NCBI GenBank assembly: GCA_045561055.1 | Contig: JBJKYL010000013.1 | Span: forward strand, 62,001-126,000 | Length of the DNA: 64,000 bases | Reading direction: 5' to 3' | Origin: SMWC01 sp045561055 | GTDB taxonomy: Bacteria > Pseudomonadota > Gammaproteobacteria > Steroidobacterales > Rariloculaceae | Shown: positions 27,185 to 35,696 of the stretch, piece after piece | Position numbering within the stretch: position 1 is the stretch's first letter | How the letters are laid out: every line of letters begins with the position of its first letter | Program-made: the position numbers and the translations under genes | Notes under the pieces: model-generated | Databases searched by the model: none | What the model was told of the DNA's origin: nothing | What the model saw: the letters and a program-made list of their open reading frames with translations, nothing else

Positions 27185-27612
27185 TTAGATTGGTGGTAAT
27201 AACTCCTGCATAGGAAAACGCCAATCATTGGTGGTAATGCCATCGTCAAGTGGATGATCTCTGACCCTAAACTCGGTGCGGCGAGTTCGGCCATGAATGG
27301 TGTTCCAACCCAGAAGAGGGGCGTAGAACCCTAATAGTAGAATTAACATTGACCACCCAGACAAGCGGTTGGCGCAGCTGCTGTGGCACATATAACAAAA
27401 GAAGCACAACGATCATTGCCGCAGCATCACCGAACACTTCTCGGAAAAAATGGTGCCAGCTGTGTTCCACGGGAAGACGGCTCTCAGAAGTTAGTATCAT
27501 TCCGGCATCGCCGATATGACCCCCACGTGTAACCTATGCTCTGTAGGCCAAGCAAGAATCCGATAATCGTCAGTACACGTGCGATGTTTAGTCGATTTAC
27601 AGCAGCAGGCAT
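27185..27612 (-). pseudogene. small multi-pass membrane protein, two frameshifts
   Basis: Three frame segments stitch into a 141-residue protein: start ATG 27612 (AGGAGAG upstream), MPAAVNRLNIARVLTIIGF ... YTWG, then HIGDAGMILTSESRLPVEHSWHHFF ... AAAMIVVLLLLYVPQ, then WWSMLILLLGFYAPLLGWNTIHG ... to 27185. About three to four transmembrane segments. Each join needs deletion of one G, at a GGGGG run near 27520-27525 and a GGG run near 27355. I do not recognise the family. It is missed by simple ORF calling because no fragment is convincing alone. It ends about 30 bp before the frameshifted sulfatase, in the same direction. Confidence 0.6.
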
Positions 27613-27881
27613 TTTAACTCTCCTAGGTAGAGGATTATCGTTCGATAGAAAAGCCGCTTGTTTGGGGTCACGATACCCTGTAATTATTAAATCTGACTAT
27701 ACAATAAAATAGGACTTAAGCCACGTTCATGTTCTTATTAAAGGTTTTAAATATTATTAACGTAAAATTTTATCGGGGTCATTCCAAGGTCCCTGTATAG
27801 ATCAGATTGACCTATTGATGCTAAGTTTCGGTTTATCAAGTCCTGTAGCAGTGCTCGGATTGGATTGAAGGAAATCGTAGG

Positions 27882-29372
27882 ATGAACAGCATTTCGACTC
27901 TAAGCTTAATCGTGGTGATGGGAGCGTTATCTCAGATAATTGTTGCCCAGGAGTCAGCACAACCGAATGTGCTTGTGATCATTGTAGATGATCTTCGGCC
28001 AGAGATAGGGATATATGGAAACGAGATTGTACATACGCCGCATATCGATAGGCTCGCTACAACAGGAGTGGTGTTCGAAAATGCGTTTACTGCTGTACCT
28101 GTTTGTGGTGCATCACGTGCCGCTTTCTTATCAGGCAGAAAGCCCACTACCGCACGGTTTCTGAGTTTCAATACGCGTTTAGATGAAGACCTACCGACTG
28201 CCTCTACTTTGCCTGGTTATTTTCGAGCGCATGGATATCGCACTGTTAGCAACGGTAAGGTCTTTGATGTTACCGCTGATTCTGCAAGCTCATGGAGCGA
28301 GTCTGCGTGGAATCCAAGCGGCGATTGGACAAGTTCCCTATCACGGAATCCACGCAGAGATGATTTGCAACGTGCCTATCGTGACAATCCGCCAGGAGTG
28401 ACCGGTCCGACCTTCGAGCGCCTGGAGGTCAATGATGATCAGTATCCGGATGGCAAGGTTGCCGAGAAGACAATCGATGATCTAAGGCGATTGCAGGAAC
28501 TCGGTTCGCCTTTTTTTATGATGGTCGGTTTTCGTAAGCCGCATCTTCCTTTTACCGCTCCTGATAAGTATTGGTCGCTGTACGACGCAATAGATTTTTC
28601 CTTACCGTCTACCTATCACCAAACCCCAGATGGGGTCCCCTCTAATCCTATTCATAATTCATCGGAACTACGGGCCTATGCGGGAGTGCCAGCAGCAGGA
28701 CCGTTGGACGAAACTCAGGCTTTAAATCTTATCCATGCCTACTATGCGGCGGTGAGTTACGCTGATGCCCAGGTTGGAAAAATACTTTCTGCTCTACTAA
28801 CGGACTTAGGCCTTGATGATGAAACTGTTGTTGTTCTACTCGGTGACCATGGTTGGAATCTCGGCGATCATACGATGTGGAATAAGCACACGCTGTTCGA
28901 TATTGCCTTACGGACACCGCTCATCATTAAGACTCCAAGTAAGGCAAGTGCTCGGGTCGATGCGATCGTAAGTCTTCTTGATTTGTTTCCTACGCTTGTA
29001 GACCTGGCAGGATTATCTGCTCCACCAGATTTAGATGGAGTAAGTCTCATTCCTGTACTCGACAATGTGGCTGATGAAGTTAGAACGGTAGCGATAAGCC
29101 GTTATTTCGATGGCGCATCTGCGCGGACACGACAGTTTCGCTACACAGACTGGCGTGATGAGCAGGGTCAGGTGACAGCAAGAATGCTGTTCGACTTAAC
29201 TATTGACCCGGATGAAACAAGAAACGTTGCCGAAGATGGCGATTACAAGAAGGTCGTCGAAGAGTTAAGCGCCCTCATAATCGCGGATGAAAGTAATCAA
29301 CCATGGTCTCCGTTACTAGATCGCTATATTGAATCCAGATTTACCTTCTCGCACAGTGCGGCTGTCGAGTAA
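27882..29372 (+). CDS. exported sulfatase, iduronate-2-sulfatase-like
   Basis: 496 residues, intact. Signal peptide ending IVAQ; calcium ligands in VDDLRP (36-37); formylglycine site Cys75 in CGASR (C-x-A-S-R), followed by AAFLSGRKPTT; KVFDVT; FRKPHLPF; LGDHGWNLGDHTMW, which is typical of iduronate-2-sulfatase relatives and matches the paralogue at 25661-27152. Should hydrolyse sulfate esters of a glycan or aromatic substrate in the periplasm. AAGGAAA precedes the ATG. Divergent from the membrane-protein gene and convergent with the TonB receptor, with a terminator between. Confidence 0.92.
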   Translation: MNSISTLSLIVVMGALSQIIVAQESAQPNVLVIIVDDLRPEIGIYGNEIVHTPHIDRLATTGVVFENAFTAVPVCGASRAAFLSGRKPTTARFLSFNTRLDEDLPTASTLPGYFRAHGYRTVSNGKVFDVTADSASSWSESAWNPSGDWTSSLSRNPRRDDLQRAYRDNPPGVTGPTFERLEVNDDQYPDGKVAEKTIDDLRRLQELGSPFFMMVGFRKPHLPFTAPDKYWSLYDAIDFSLPSTYHQTPDGVPSNPIHNSSELRAYAGVPAAGPLDETQALNLIHAYYAAVSYADAQVGKILSALLTDLGLDDETVVVLLGDHGWNLGDHTMWNKHTLFDIALRTPLIIKTPSKASARVDAIVSLLDLFPTLVDLAGLSAPPDLDGVSLIPVLDNVADEVRTVAISRYFDGASARTRQFRYTDWRDEQGQVTARMLFDLTIDPDETRNVAEDGDYKKVVEELSALIIADESNQPWSPLLDRYIESRFTFSHSAAVE

Positions 29373-29438
29373 TGACGGTTAAGTGAAAGCTTGTCCAATG
29401 CGCCGAGTACCGGTCTAGATTCCTCCGCTACCAAAAGT

Positions 29439-29481
29439 AAAAAACCCCGGCCGACTAGCGCCGACCGGGGTCCTCATTTTT
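29439..29481. terminator. bidirectional rho-independent terminator
   Basis: A GC-rich hairpin (CCCCGG at 29445-29450 pairing with CCGGGG at 29465-29470, with partial inner pairing) lies between convergent genes. On the minus strand it is followed at once by six T (29439-29444 complement), a strong terminator for the TonB receptor. On the plus strand T5 starts seven bases after the stem, a weaker terminator for the sulfatase. Confidence 0.8.
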
Positions 29482-29527
29482 CTACTCTTAGTTAGCTGAA
29501 AAAAGAAGCTAACATTATTTGTAGCCT

Positions 29528-32106
29528 TTAGAAGGTGTAGTTTATGCGTAAACCAACTTCTCGAGGAAGACGTGGACGGTACCGCCAGGTGTTATCAGCC
29601 AAAGCTTTTTGGGTCCATCCACCCCCCCGCAATTACATTGCCAGTACGGTCTCTATAATCATCAACATCAAGGGGTACACTTGAGTTGGTGAGGTTATTG
29701 CCGAACACAATGACGTCCCAGTTGTCATTGGTAAAGCGGACTTGGCCTGTGACCGTGTTCGAAGCCGGTAGCGACATCAGGTTGGCGACATCATAGTATC
29801 TTGAACTGGCATAACGTGTGCCCAATCGTCCGGACCATTCCCAACCACCGCCTAGTACCGCTGGCGCTGTGAACTGAGCTGAAAGCGAATATTGAAGCTC
29901 TGCATTTCTTTCGATTTCATTCCCGATGACGTCATAACACCCTGCGCCACCTTTCGGTTGTTCCAGTTGCCGTGTAACCGAAGCGGTCGACCATGGAATA
30001 GTCACAGTTATGACCATATTTATTGTCTTGGAGTGACATGGTGTACCTGAATGACCAGTTATCGTTTAGCACGTAATTAGTCTCAAGCTCGATACCCTTC
30101 AGGTCGCCCGTGCCAGAATTTTTTCGCACTCCATTGATGTCGGTATAGTCTTCGTCGTAGATAAGGCCGTTAGTATAGGTACCATCGTTCCAGCAAACTG
30201 TGGTTGGTTTACCCGCACAGCCACCCGCCTCCGTAACGATTTCACCCGTCCAGATAAACCGTTCGTTGATCATCATATCTTGCCAGTCAATTGCGTATAT
30301 TGCGGCCGTTAGTTGCAGTCTACCGTCTAACGCGGAGCCTTTAACTCCAAACTCAAGGTTAGTCAGCGTTTGCTCTTTGGCCTTCGCAAAATCAGCAGCG
30401 GTATAGTTGATAAATCCTGCTTTCTTCGCGGCTTCACTCGCAGCCTGAACTGTTGGATTGATCATCTCCGGTGTAGCAGTGGCAGGACCGCCACCCTGGG
30501 CTAGCTGGCCATAAAGAGAAAAGCTGTCATTGAGCATGTAATTAAATGACAGGCGTGGTTGGAATGAATCCGTTACCTGAACAATTGTTTCAGTGCTAAC
30601 AATATCTCTTGTCAACTGTTCGTCTCTTTGAACGCGGCCCTCAGCGCCGAGGGTTAATCGATCATTAACATCGTAGGTGATGCTACCGTAGATACCTTGC
30701 GCACTGGTATCGACGTTCTGTCGTCGGGCTGGCTCAAATGGTTTGCAGTCGTTTAGCAGACAAGCCAGACCGTGTTCCGGGTGTTCAACGTCCATAAACT
30801 CGTTGATGGCAGCATCGCTATAGCCAAAGTCGAAACTAGAAAATCCAACCAACCAACGAAGTTGCTGGTCTCCTGGCGAGATCCACCGCACGTCAAGGTA
30901 GGTTTCCTTATCAGATCCACGGCGATTGCCCATTGTTGCCGGTATTTCGGGAACTAAAACCTTTCTTTCCTGCGGTTTTTGCATCCGACATATCGGAGTC
31001 TATCCACCGCCTTGCGACGTCCTCTGTCGATGAACCAACGATTTGTACCAAAGAGCCACCGCCTCAGGTTGAAATTAAATTCACCTGAAATCCTCTCGCG
31101 ATCCTGAATTGCACCGGGGTTCGTGATGCTTTCTGCCCATTGCCTTGTTGTAATCGGTGGTGCCTTTCGTGTATTCACTACGGAGGTCATGATTCCGCGG
31201 GTTCGGACCTGAATTTAGCGTACAGTTGAACTCCCCTTTTATATAAGGCCGACCGTTAGCTAGGGTGTGATTGTTACAAAGGTGTACTGTATCCCCGGGG
31301 ATCAGATATTCACTACCCGGTCCGTCATCCACATCCGTCATCTGCGCCATGATCTCCATGTCGAAGAAATCGCTAGGAGCCCACTTCAGTTTGCCAGATA
31401 CAAACTTGGTGCTCGTGGATCCAAATTTATAGCCGTCGGTAGTAACCCACTCGTCAGGAGCGTCGAATGTTTCATTCGCAACATCTAACGTAAAGCCTAA
31501 GTTATCTGTGATCGGACCACCGAGCGCCGCGCCGAGTATTGAGCGGTTCTGGTCGGAAACAGTCATCTTCACTTTAGACTCAAACTCTTCGCCCGGATCT
31601 CGCGTCACATAGTTGACGGCACCGGCGAATGTCGCACGGCCAAAAGCAGCGCTTTGGGGGCCACGCAAGACTTCAACGCGCTCTAGATCGGTAAAAGCCA
31701 TCGAGGCGTTTGTACCGAAGAGGGGAGCGCCGTCGATGAAGATGGAAACGAGTTGGTTAATTGGATTCTGCGATCCCGGGTTAATGCCCCGCATCGTTGT
31801 CCTGCCGCCTTGTCGTTCCCGGGTCTGCTCATAGTCGACGCCTGGTGTTTCGGCATAGAGATCGAAAGTGTCCAAGATATTCGCTTCTTCGGCAAAATCG
31901 GCGGTTAGTACCGAAATCGCAACAGGGACATCAAGAAGAGTCTCTTGTCGTCTTCGGGCTGTGACCACGACTTCTTCAAGAGATTCTGAAGCGCCTATCT
32001 GTGCTTGGGTGTTCGTTGTCGGAGCGATTGTTAAACCGAACGCTAGTGTAATCGCGAACGGAATCCCAATAACCGATTTTCTAAGTAAATGCCCGCAAGT
32101 AAACAT
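29528..32106 (-). pseudogene. TonB-dependent outer-membrane receptor interrupted by five frameshifts
   Basis: The pieces join into an 857-residue TBDR. The N-terminus has a signal peptide (TQAQ), a TonB-box-like EEVVVTARRR, and a plug with TTMRGINPGSQ, LERVEVLRGPQSAAFGRATFAGAVNYVTRDP. The barrel ends LPREVGLRINYTF at 29528, the classical aromatic C-terminus. Frameshifts near 31137, 31068, 30927, 29955 and 29583 are each repaired by deleting one base, four of them within short runs (GGG, GGG, AAA, AAAAA). No premature stop occurs within the corrected frame. TBDRs import siderophores, glycans or other large ligands. Divergent from a sulfatase operon across a repeat-bearing gap. Confidence 0.85.
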
Positions 32107-32468
32107 AAAACTCTCCCACGCTGATTATCAAAGCATTAAATGTAAGTCTAAATAGATTTTAAAATTATTTAGTCCAGATTGTATATGTATTATTGATTGG
32201 ACCTATAGTCGTATTGCATCAAATAATAGTTAACTTTCATGAAGAAGTCTCATGAGAGAGAAAAATATTGTTGGCTTAAAACAACAAAAAGTGTTTTTCA
32301 TCACCGGGCAATCTGATCACCGGGCAATCTGATCACCGGGCAATCTGATCTAAGAAAATTAGCTGGATGCGCACATCAATATTTGCTTATAGGTAAACTC
32401 CTTGCAAACTAGATCTGTTATCTTCCTGGTGTAAAGCGCTCGCAAAATAATAATAGGTGAGGAGTCAT
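32107..32468. other. 362-bp divergent intergenic region with tandem repeats
   Basis: Separates the TBDR (leftward) from the lipoprotein sulfatase operon (rightward) and should hold both promoters. AT-rich apart from three exact tandem copies of a 16-bp unit at 32300-32347. GAGGAG lies just before the sulfatase start. No gene supported. Confidence 0.6.
32300..32347. repeat. three exact tandem copies of a 16-bp unit
   Basis: The unit ATCACCGGGCAATCTG occurs at 32300-32315, 32316-32331 and 32332-32347 with no mismatch, followed by ATC of a fourth copy. Each junction forms GATC. It sits about midway between the divergent TBDR and sulfatase genes. It could be a multimerised operator or simply a slippage expansion; there are no spacers, so it is not CRISPR-like. 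Confidence 0.9.
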
Positions 32469-34164
32469 ATGATGACATTAGTAAAGAGTGTATTTGGATT
32501 TTTGGTGCTGGGTGCGCTGTGCGCTTGCACCCCAGAAACACCGATTAGTTTCTCCGTAGATCCTGAAACAGTAGCCGCTACGGACGGTCAGCCGAATATC
32601 CTTTTTGTCGTCCTTGATGATCTTGGCTTTACAGATATGGGCGCGTTCGGCAGCGAGATACCGACACCAAATATCGATCGGCTAGCATTTGAAGGCGTGC
32701 GGTTAACCAATCTGCATGCTGCCGCGAACTGTCAATCGGCTCGTATCATGTGGATGGCAAGCACGAGTATCGCAAATGGTATCGGTATCTATCCGAGAGA
32801 TGTTGAGCGGCCGGCGGGTATTCGTGGGTCCTATTTAAGCCTGGAATACGCGACGATTGCGGAGCTCCTGCAGGATGCCGGATACCAAACCTTTATGGCG
32901 GGTAAGTGGGATCTAGGGGGTTTAGAGCACTCGCCAGCAAGGCGTGGATTTGACCGTAGTTTTGCACTCCTTCCCGCATCAGCCGATTATTTCGGCAACA
33001 ATCAACGCCCGATTTCTTACGAGGAGGACGGCCGGCCGGTAGCGCTAGACGAACTACCGGATGACTTTTATACGACTAATTATTTCACTGATAAAACGCT
33101 CGAGCATCTACAGGCAAGTGATCCAGATTCACCCTGGTTTGCATACTTATCTTTCAATGCTCCCCATTGGCCGCTCATGGCACCAAGACGACTGGCTCGA
33201 CCGTCACGCTGGCCGTTACGATGACGGTTACGACGTGCTTCGTGAGCAACGCGTCGGGCGAGCGAGTGAGTTAGGGGTCGTGCCAGCAGGTTTGTCACTT
33301 GATTCTTTCGTTCCGGTTGCGGAGCCCTGGGATCAATTAAGCCAAGTTGAACAGCGGCGCTATTCACGTGCTCAGGAAATCTACGCGGCTATCGTTGAGC
33401 ATACTGATATGAACATCGGTCGAGTTATCGATTACCTTGAAGAAACTGGACAGCTTGAAAACACAGTGGTCATGCTGATGTCGGACCATGGTGGTTCAGC
33501 TGCCGAATCCGGAGTGTCTACAGGCCGGCTACCGACCGAAGAAAATATCCGCGGCCTTGATCCCTCTGAGATTGATAATAGTTTGGAAAATTTTGGTCGT
33601 GGTAATTCATTTATCGATCATGGCATAGGTTTTGGCGAAGCGGCGAGCGCGCCATTTCGACAGTTTAAAGCGACCTTGAGTGAGGGTGGGTTAACCGCTG
33701 CCGCGTACGTTCGTTACCCGAGTGTGGTGCCTGCCGGCGGAGTCAGCGATACGTTCTTGACTGTAATGGATATCTTGCCAACTTTTCTTGAGATCGGCGG
33801 GACCGAGCATCCCGGTGCGGGTGAGTATCGTGGACGTTCCATTCACGGTATTCTCGGTCGGTCGTTCCTACCCATGCTAGTAGGCGAGACAGAGGTAGTT
33901 CATCCGCCGACCGAACCGTTTGGTTGGTATCGTGGCATTTCTGGCGCTCTAATTCGCGGTGACTATAAAATCATTAATGATATAGAGCTAAGTCCGGTAG
34001 CCGGTTTATCAGGGGAACGGGCCGGATTACCGTGGCGATTGTATAATTTGGCAACCGATCGCGGCGAAACTAATGATTTGGCGCTAGAATTTCCAGACCT
34101 TACAGCTGAGCTCGCGGCAGAATGGGAAGCGAATTGGCGTAGCCGAGAGGCTAGACATAATTAA
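32469..34164 (+). pseudogene. lipoprotein sulfatase with one frameshift and atypical C-x-S-x-R site
   Basis: The two frames join near 33193-33196: removing one A from the AA in CACCAAGACG turns PRRLAR into PDDWLDRHAGRYDDGYDVLRE, matching the intact paralogue at 6780-8369. The corrected product has about 564 residues. The N-terminus carries a lipobox (LCAC, Cys20). LDDLGFTDMG supplies calcium ligands, and MAGKWDLG and SDHGG are present. The formylglycine position is Cys88 in CQSAR, with Ser where sulfatases have Pro or Ala. GAGGAG precedes the ATG at 32469. It heads a run with DUF6152, YciI, UbiD and CoxL genes (gaps 31, 88, 9 and -1 bp). Confidence 0.82.
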
Positions 34165-34195
34165 TTATCGAATAATACGTTGTGGAGAGAAATAT

Positions 34196-35209
34196 ATGAC
34201 TCGTTTGGGCTTATTTTTAATGGTAGTTTTCGGTTCGACCGCAGCATTAGCCCATCATGCATTCAGTGCGTTCTATGACACTAATAATGTTGGTGATATC
34301 GAGGGCGAGCTGATTGAGACGTTCTGGATCAACCCACACGCGGGTTTCAGAATTCGTACCGACGACGGTGAAATTTGGAATATCGAGACAGCGCCCGTCA
34401 ATCGCTTACAGCGGTTAGGACTTGCTGAAGCTATAGTAGTGGGCGATCGGGTTACTTTTTCTGGTGCCTTTTCGCGGCTGGGACGAAATGAAGTGCTCGC
34501 TACTAACGCGATTTTGGCGGATGGTCGGGAGGTTCTGCTAGATCCCGGTTTTGCCAATCGACTCGGACTTGCGGACCGCGTAACTTCTGGTGGAAGTGAT
34601 GGAGCAGATCCCGTTGCGGTTGCTGGGGGTGCTGAGCCAGAAGGTATCTACCGTGTTTGGTCGCGCGCGCGCGGGCCGAACGATCAGGACCCTGAACGCA
34701 CGTTTACATCAGCCGCTCTGGCAGCCAGAGCGGCTTGGGATCCGGTCGTTGATGATCCGGCACTTCGCTGTATTGCTCCGGGGATGCCGGTTGTGATGGA
34801 TACGCCTTTCCCGATGGCGTTCGAAGAAGGAGATGGTCGAATTATTCTTCGTATAGAGCAATGGGACAGTGTCCGTAGTATTCACATCGATAGCGACCTG
34901 GACCCGCAAGCGCAACCTGACTCATTAATGGGGTATTCAGTCGGGCATTGGGAAGGACGGACGCTTGTTGTAGAGACGTCGAATATCAGCTGGCCTTATG
35001 TCGATGAGTTCGGTACGCCTAAAAGTGATGAGTTTACGATTGTTGAGCGCTTCACTTTTAGCGAGGACAGTCGTGGAATGACCTGGGAGGCGACGTCCAA
35101 TGATCCATTGACCTATGAGGGTTCTGCCTTTCTTGGTAGCGCTAGTTATGAATGGGTGCCTGGCGAAGAAATCAAGCCTTATAACTGTTCGCTTGGCGCT
35201 GCAGGCTAA
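34196..35209 (+). CDS. exported two-domain DUF6152-type protein (fused)
   Basis: 337 residues. Perfect signal-peptidase site ALA with mature start HHAFSAFYD (His20-His21); IEGELIETFWINPH (NPH 46-48); WNIETAPVNRLQRLGL. Domain two: GIYRVWSRARG, CIAPGMPVVMDTPFPMAFEEG, IHIDSDLDPQAQPDSLMGYSVGHWEGRTLVVETSNISWPY, TWEATSNDPLTYEGSAF, YNCS. An Ala-rich linker (about 172-182) is encoded by a perfect hairpin. Function unknown. Its place 31 bp after the sulfatase and upstream of YciI/UbiD/CoxL ties this family to a catabolic operon. Confidence 0.85.
   Translation: MTRLGLFLMVVFGSTAALAHHAFSAFYDTNNVGDIEGELIETFWINPHAGFRIRTDDGEIWNIETAPVNRLQRLGLAEAIVVGDRVTFSGAFSRLGRNEVLATNAILADGREVLLDPGFANRLGLADRVTSGGSDGADPVAVAGGAEPEGIYRVWSRARGPNDQDPERTFTSAALAARAAWDPVVDDPALRCIAPGMPVVMDTPFPMAFEEGDGRIILRIEQWDSVRSIHIDSDLDPQAQPDSLMGYSVGHWEGRTLVVETSNISWPYVDEFGTPKSDEFTIVERFTFSEDSRGMTWEATSNDPLTYEGSAFLGSASYEWVPGEEIKPYNCSLGAAG
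34711..34735. repeat. perfect 11-bp-stem hairpin inside a coding sequence
   Basis: Arms of 11 bases (GCCGCTCTGG core and its complement) surround a CAG loop, all within the DUF6152-type gene, coding part of an Ala-rich linker. There is no following T run, so it is not a standard terminator, but it could affect mRNA stability or translation. Confidence 0.7.
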
Positions 35210-35297
35210 CTAATTGATTTGAAATATGCTACTGCCGCAGCTCTTATAGAAGTTGCGGTTACTCTAGTTATTGCCAGTGAAAAATTAAGGGATACTT

Positions 35298-35687
35298 ATG
35301 GTTGACTTAGAAACTCCGTTGGAAGAAATCCTTGCTTCTCGGCAACCCGGTATTAGGCTTTTCGGTGTGTTTATGAAGCCGACGCCGATGATGTTGGAAA
35401 AGCGCGGGACTGCGGAAATGGACGAGATGCGCCGGCAGGCGTTTATTTACATTTGGCAGCTGGAAGAACAGAAAAAACTTCTCTTGGCAGGTCCTTTTGA
35501 AGAAGGGACGCCAAATCAGGAGGGGATGCTGCTGCTAATGGTGGAGACACTCGAGGAAGCTGAAGCAATTGCGGCGAACGAGCCAATGCATGCTGGTGGA
35601 TGGCGAGTCAATACCGTTAGGAGCTTTGCTTTGAATGAGGGTCTCGTCGTTGATACCGTGCGCAAACTGATTAGCGGGACTAGCTAG
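35298..35687 (+). CDS. YciI-like small protein
   Basis: 129 residues, no signal peptide. Core pattern of the YCII-related fold: QEEQ-like helix then KLLLAGPFEEG, GMLLLMVETLEEAEAIAANEPMHAGGW. YciI-type proteins are ferredoxin-like dimers; some act as dehydrochlorinases or muconolactone isomerase-like enzymes, others are unknown. Position directly before UbiD and CoxL genes (9-bp gap) suggests a small catabolic enzyme or accessory factor. The start is at the ATG following an AAGGGA site. Confidence 0.72.
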   Translation: MVDLETPLEEILASRQPGIRLFGVFMKPTPMMLEKRGTAEMDEMRRQAFIYIWQLEEQKKLLLAGPFEEGTPNQEGMLLLMVETLEEAEAIAANEPMHAGGWRVNTVRSFALNEGLVVDTVRKLISGTS

Positions 35688-35696
35688 GTAGTAATA

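Noticed and set aside
32300..32347. Short CRISPR-like array
   Set aside because: The three repeats are directly adjacent with no spacers, and no cas genes are present.
26900..33200. Programmed ribosomal frameshifting in the sulfatases and TBDR
   Set aside because: Nine sites in four unrelated genes, no common slippery heptamer with a downstream pseudoknot, and intact paralogues lack the sites. Sequence error or decay is simpler.
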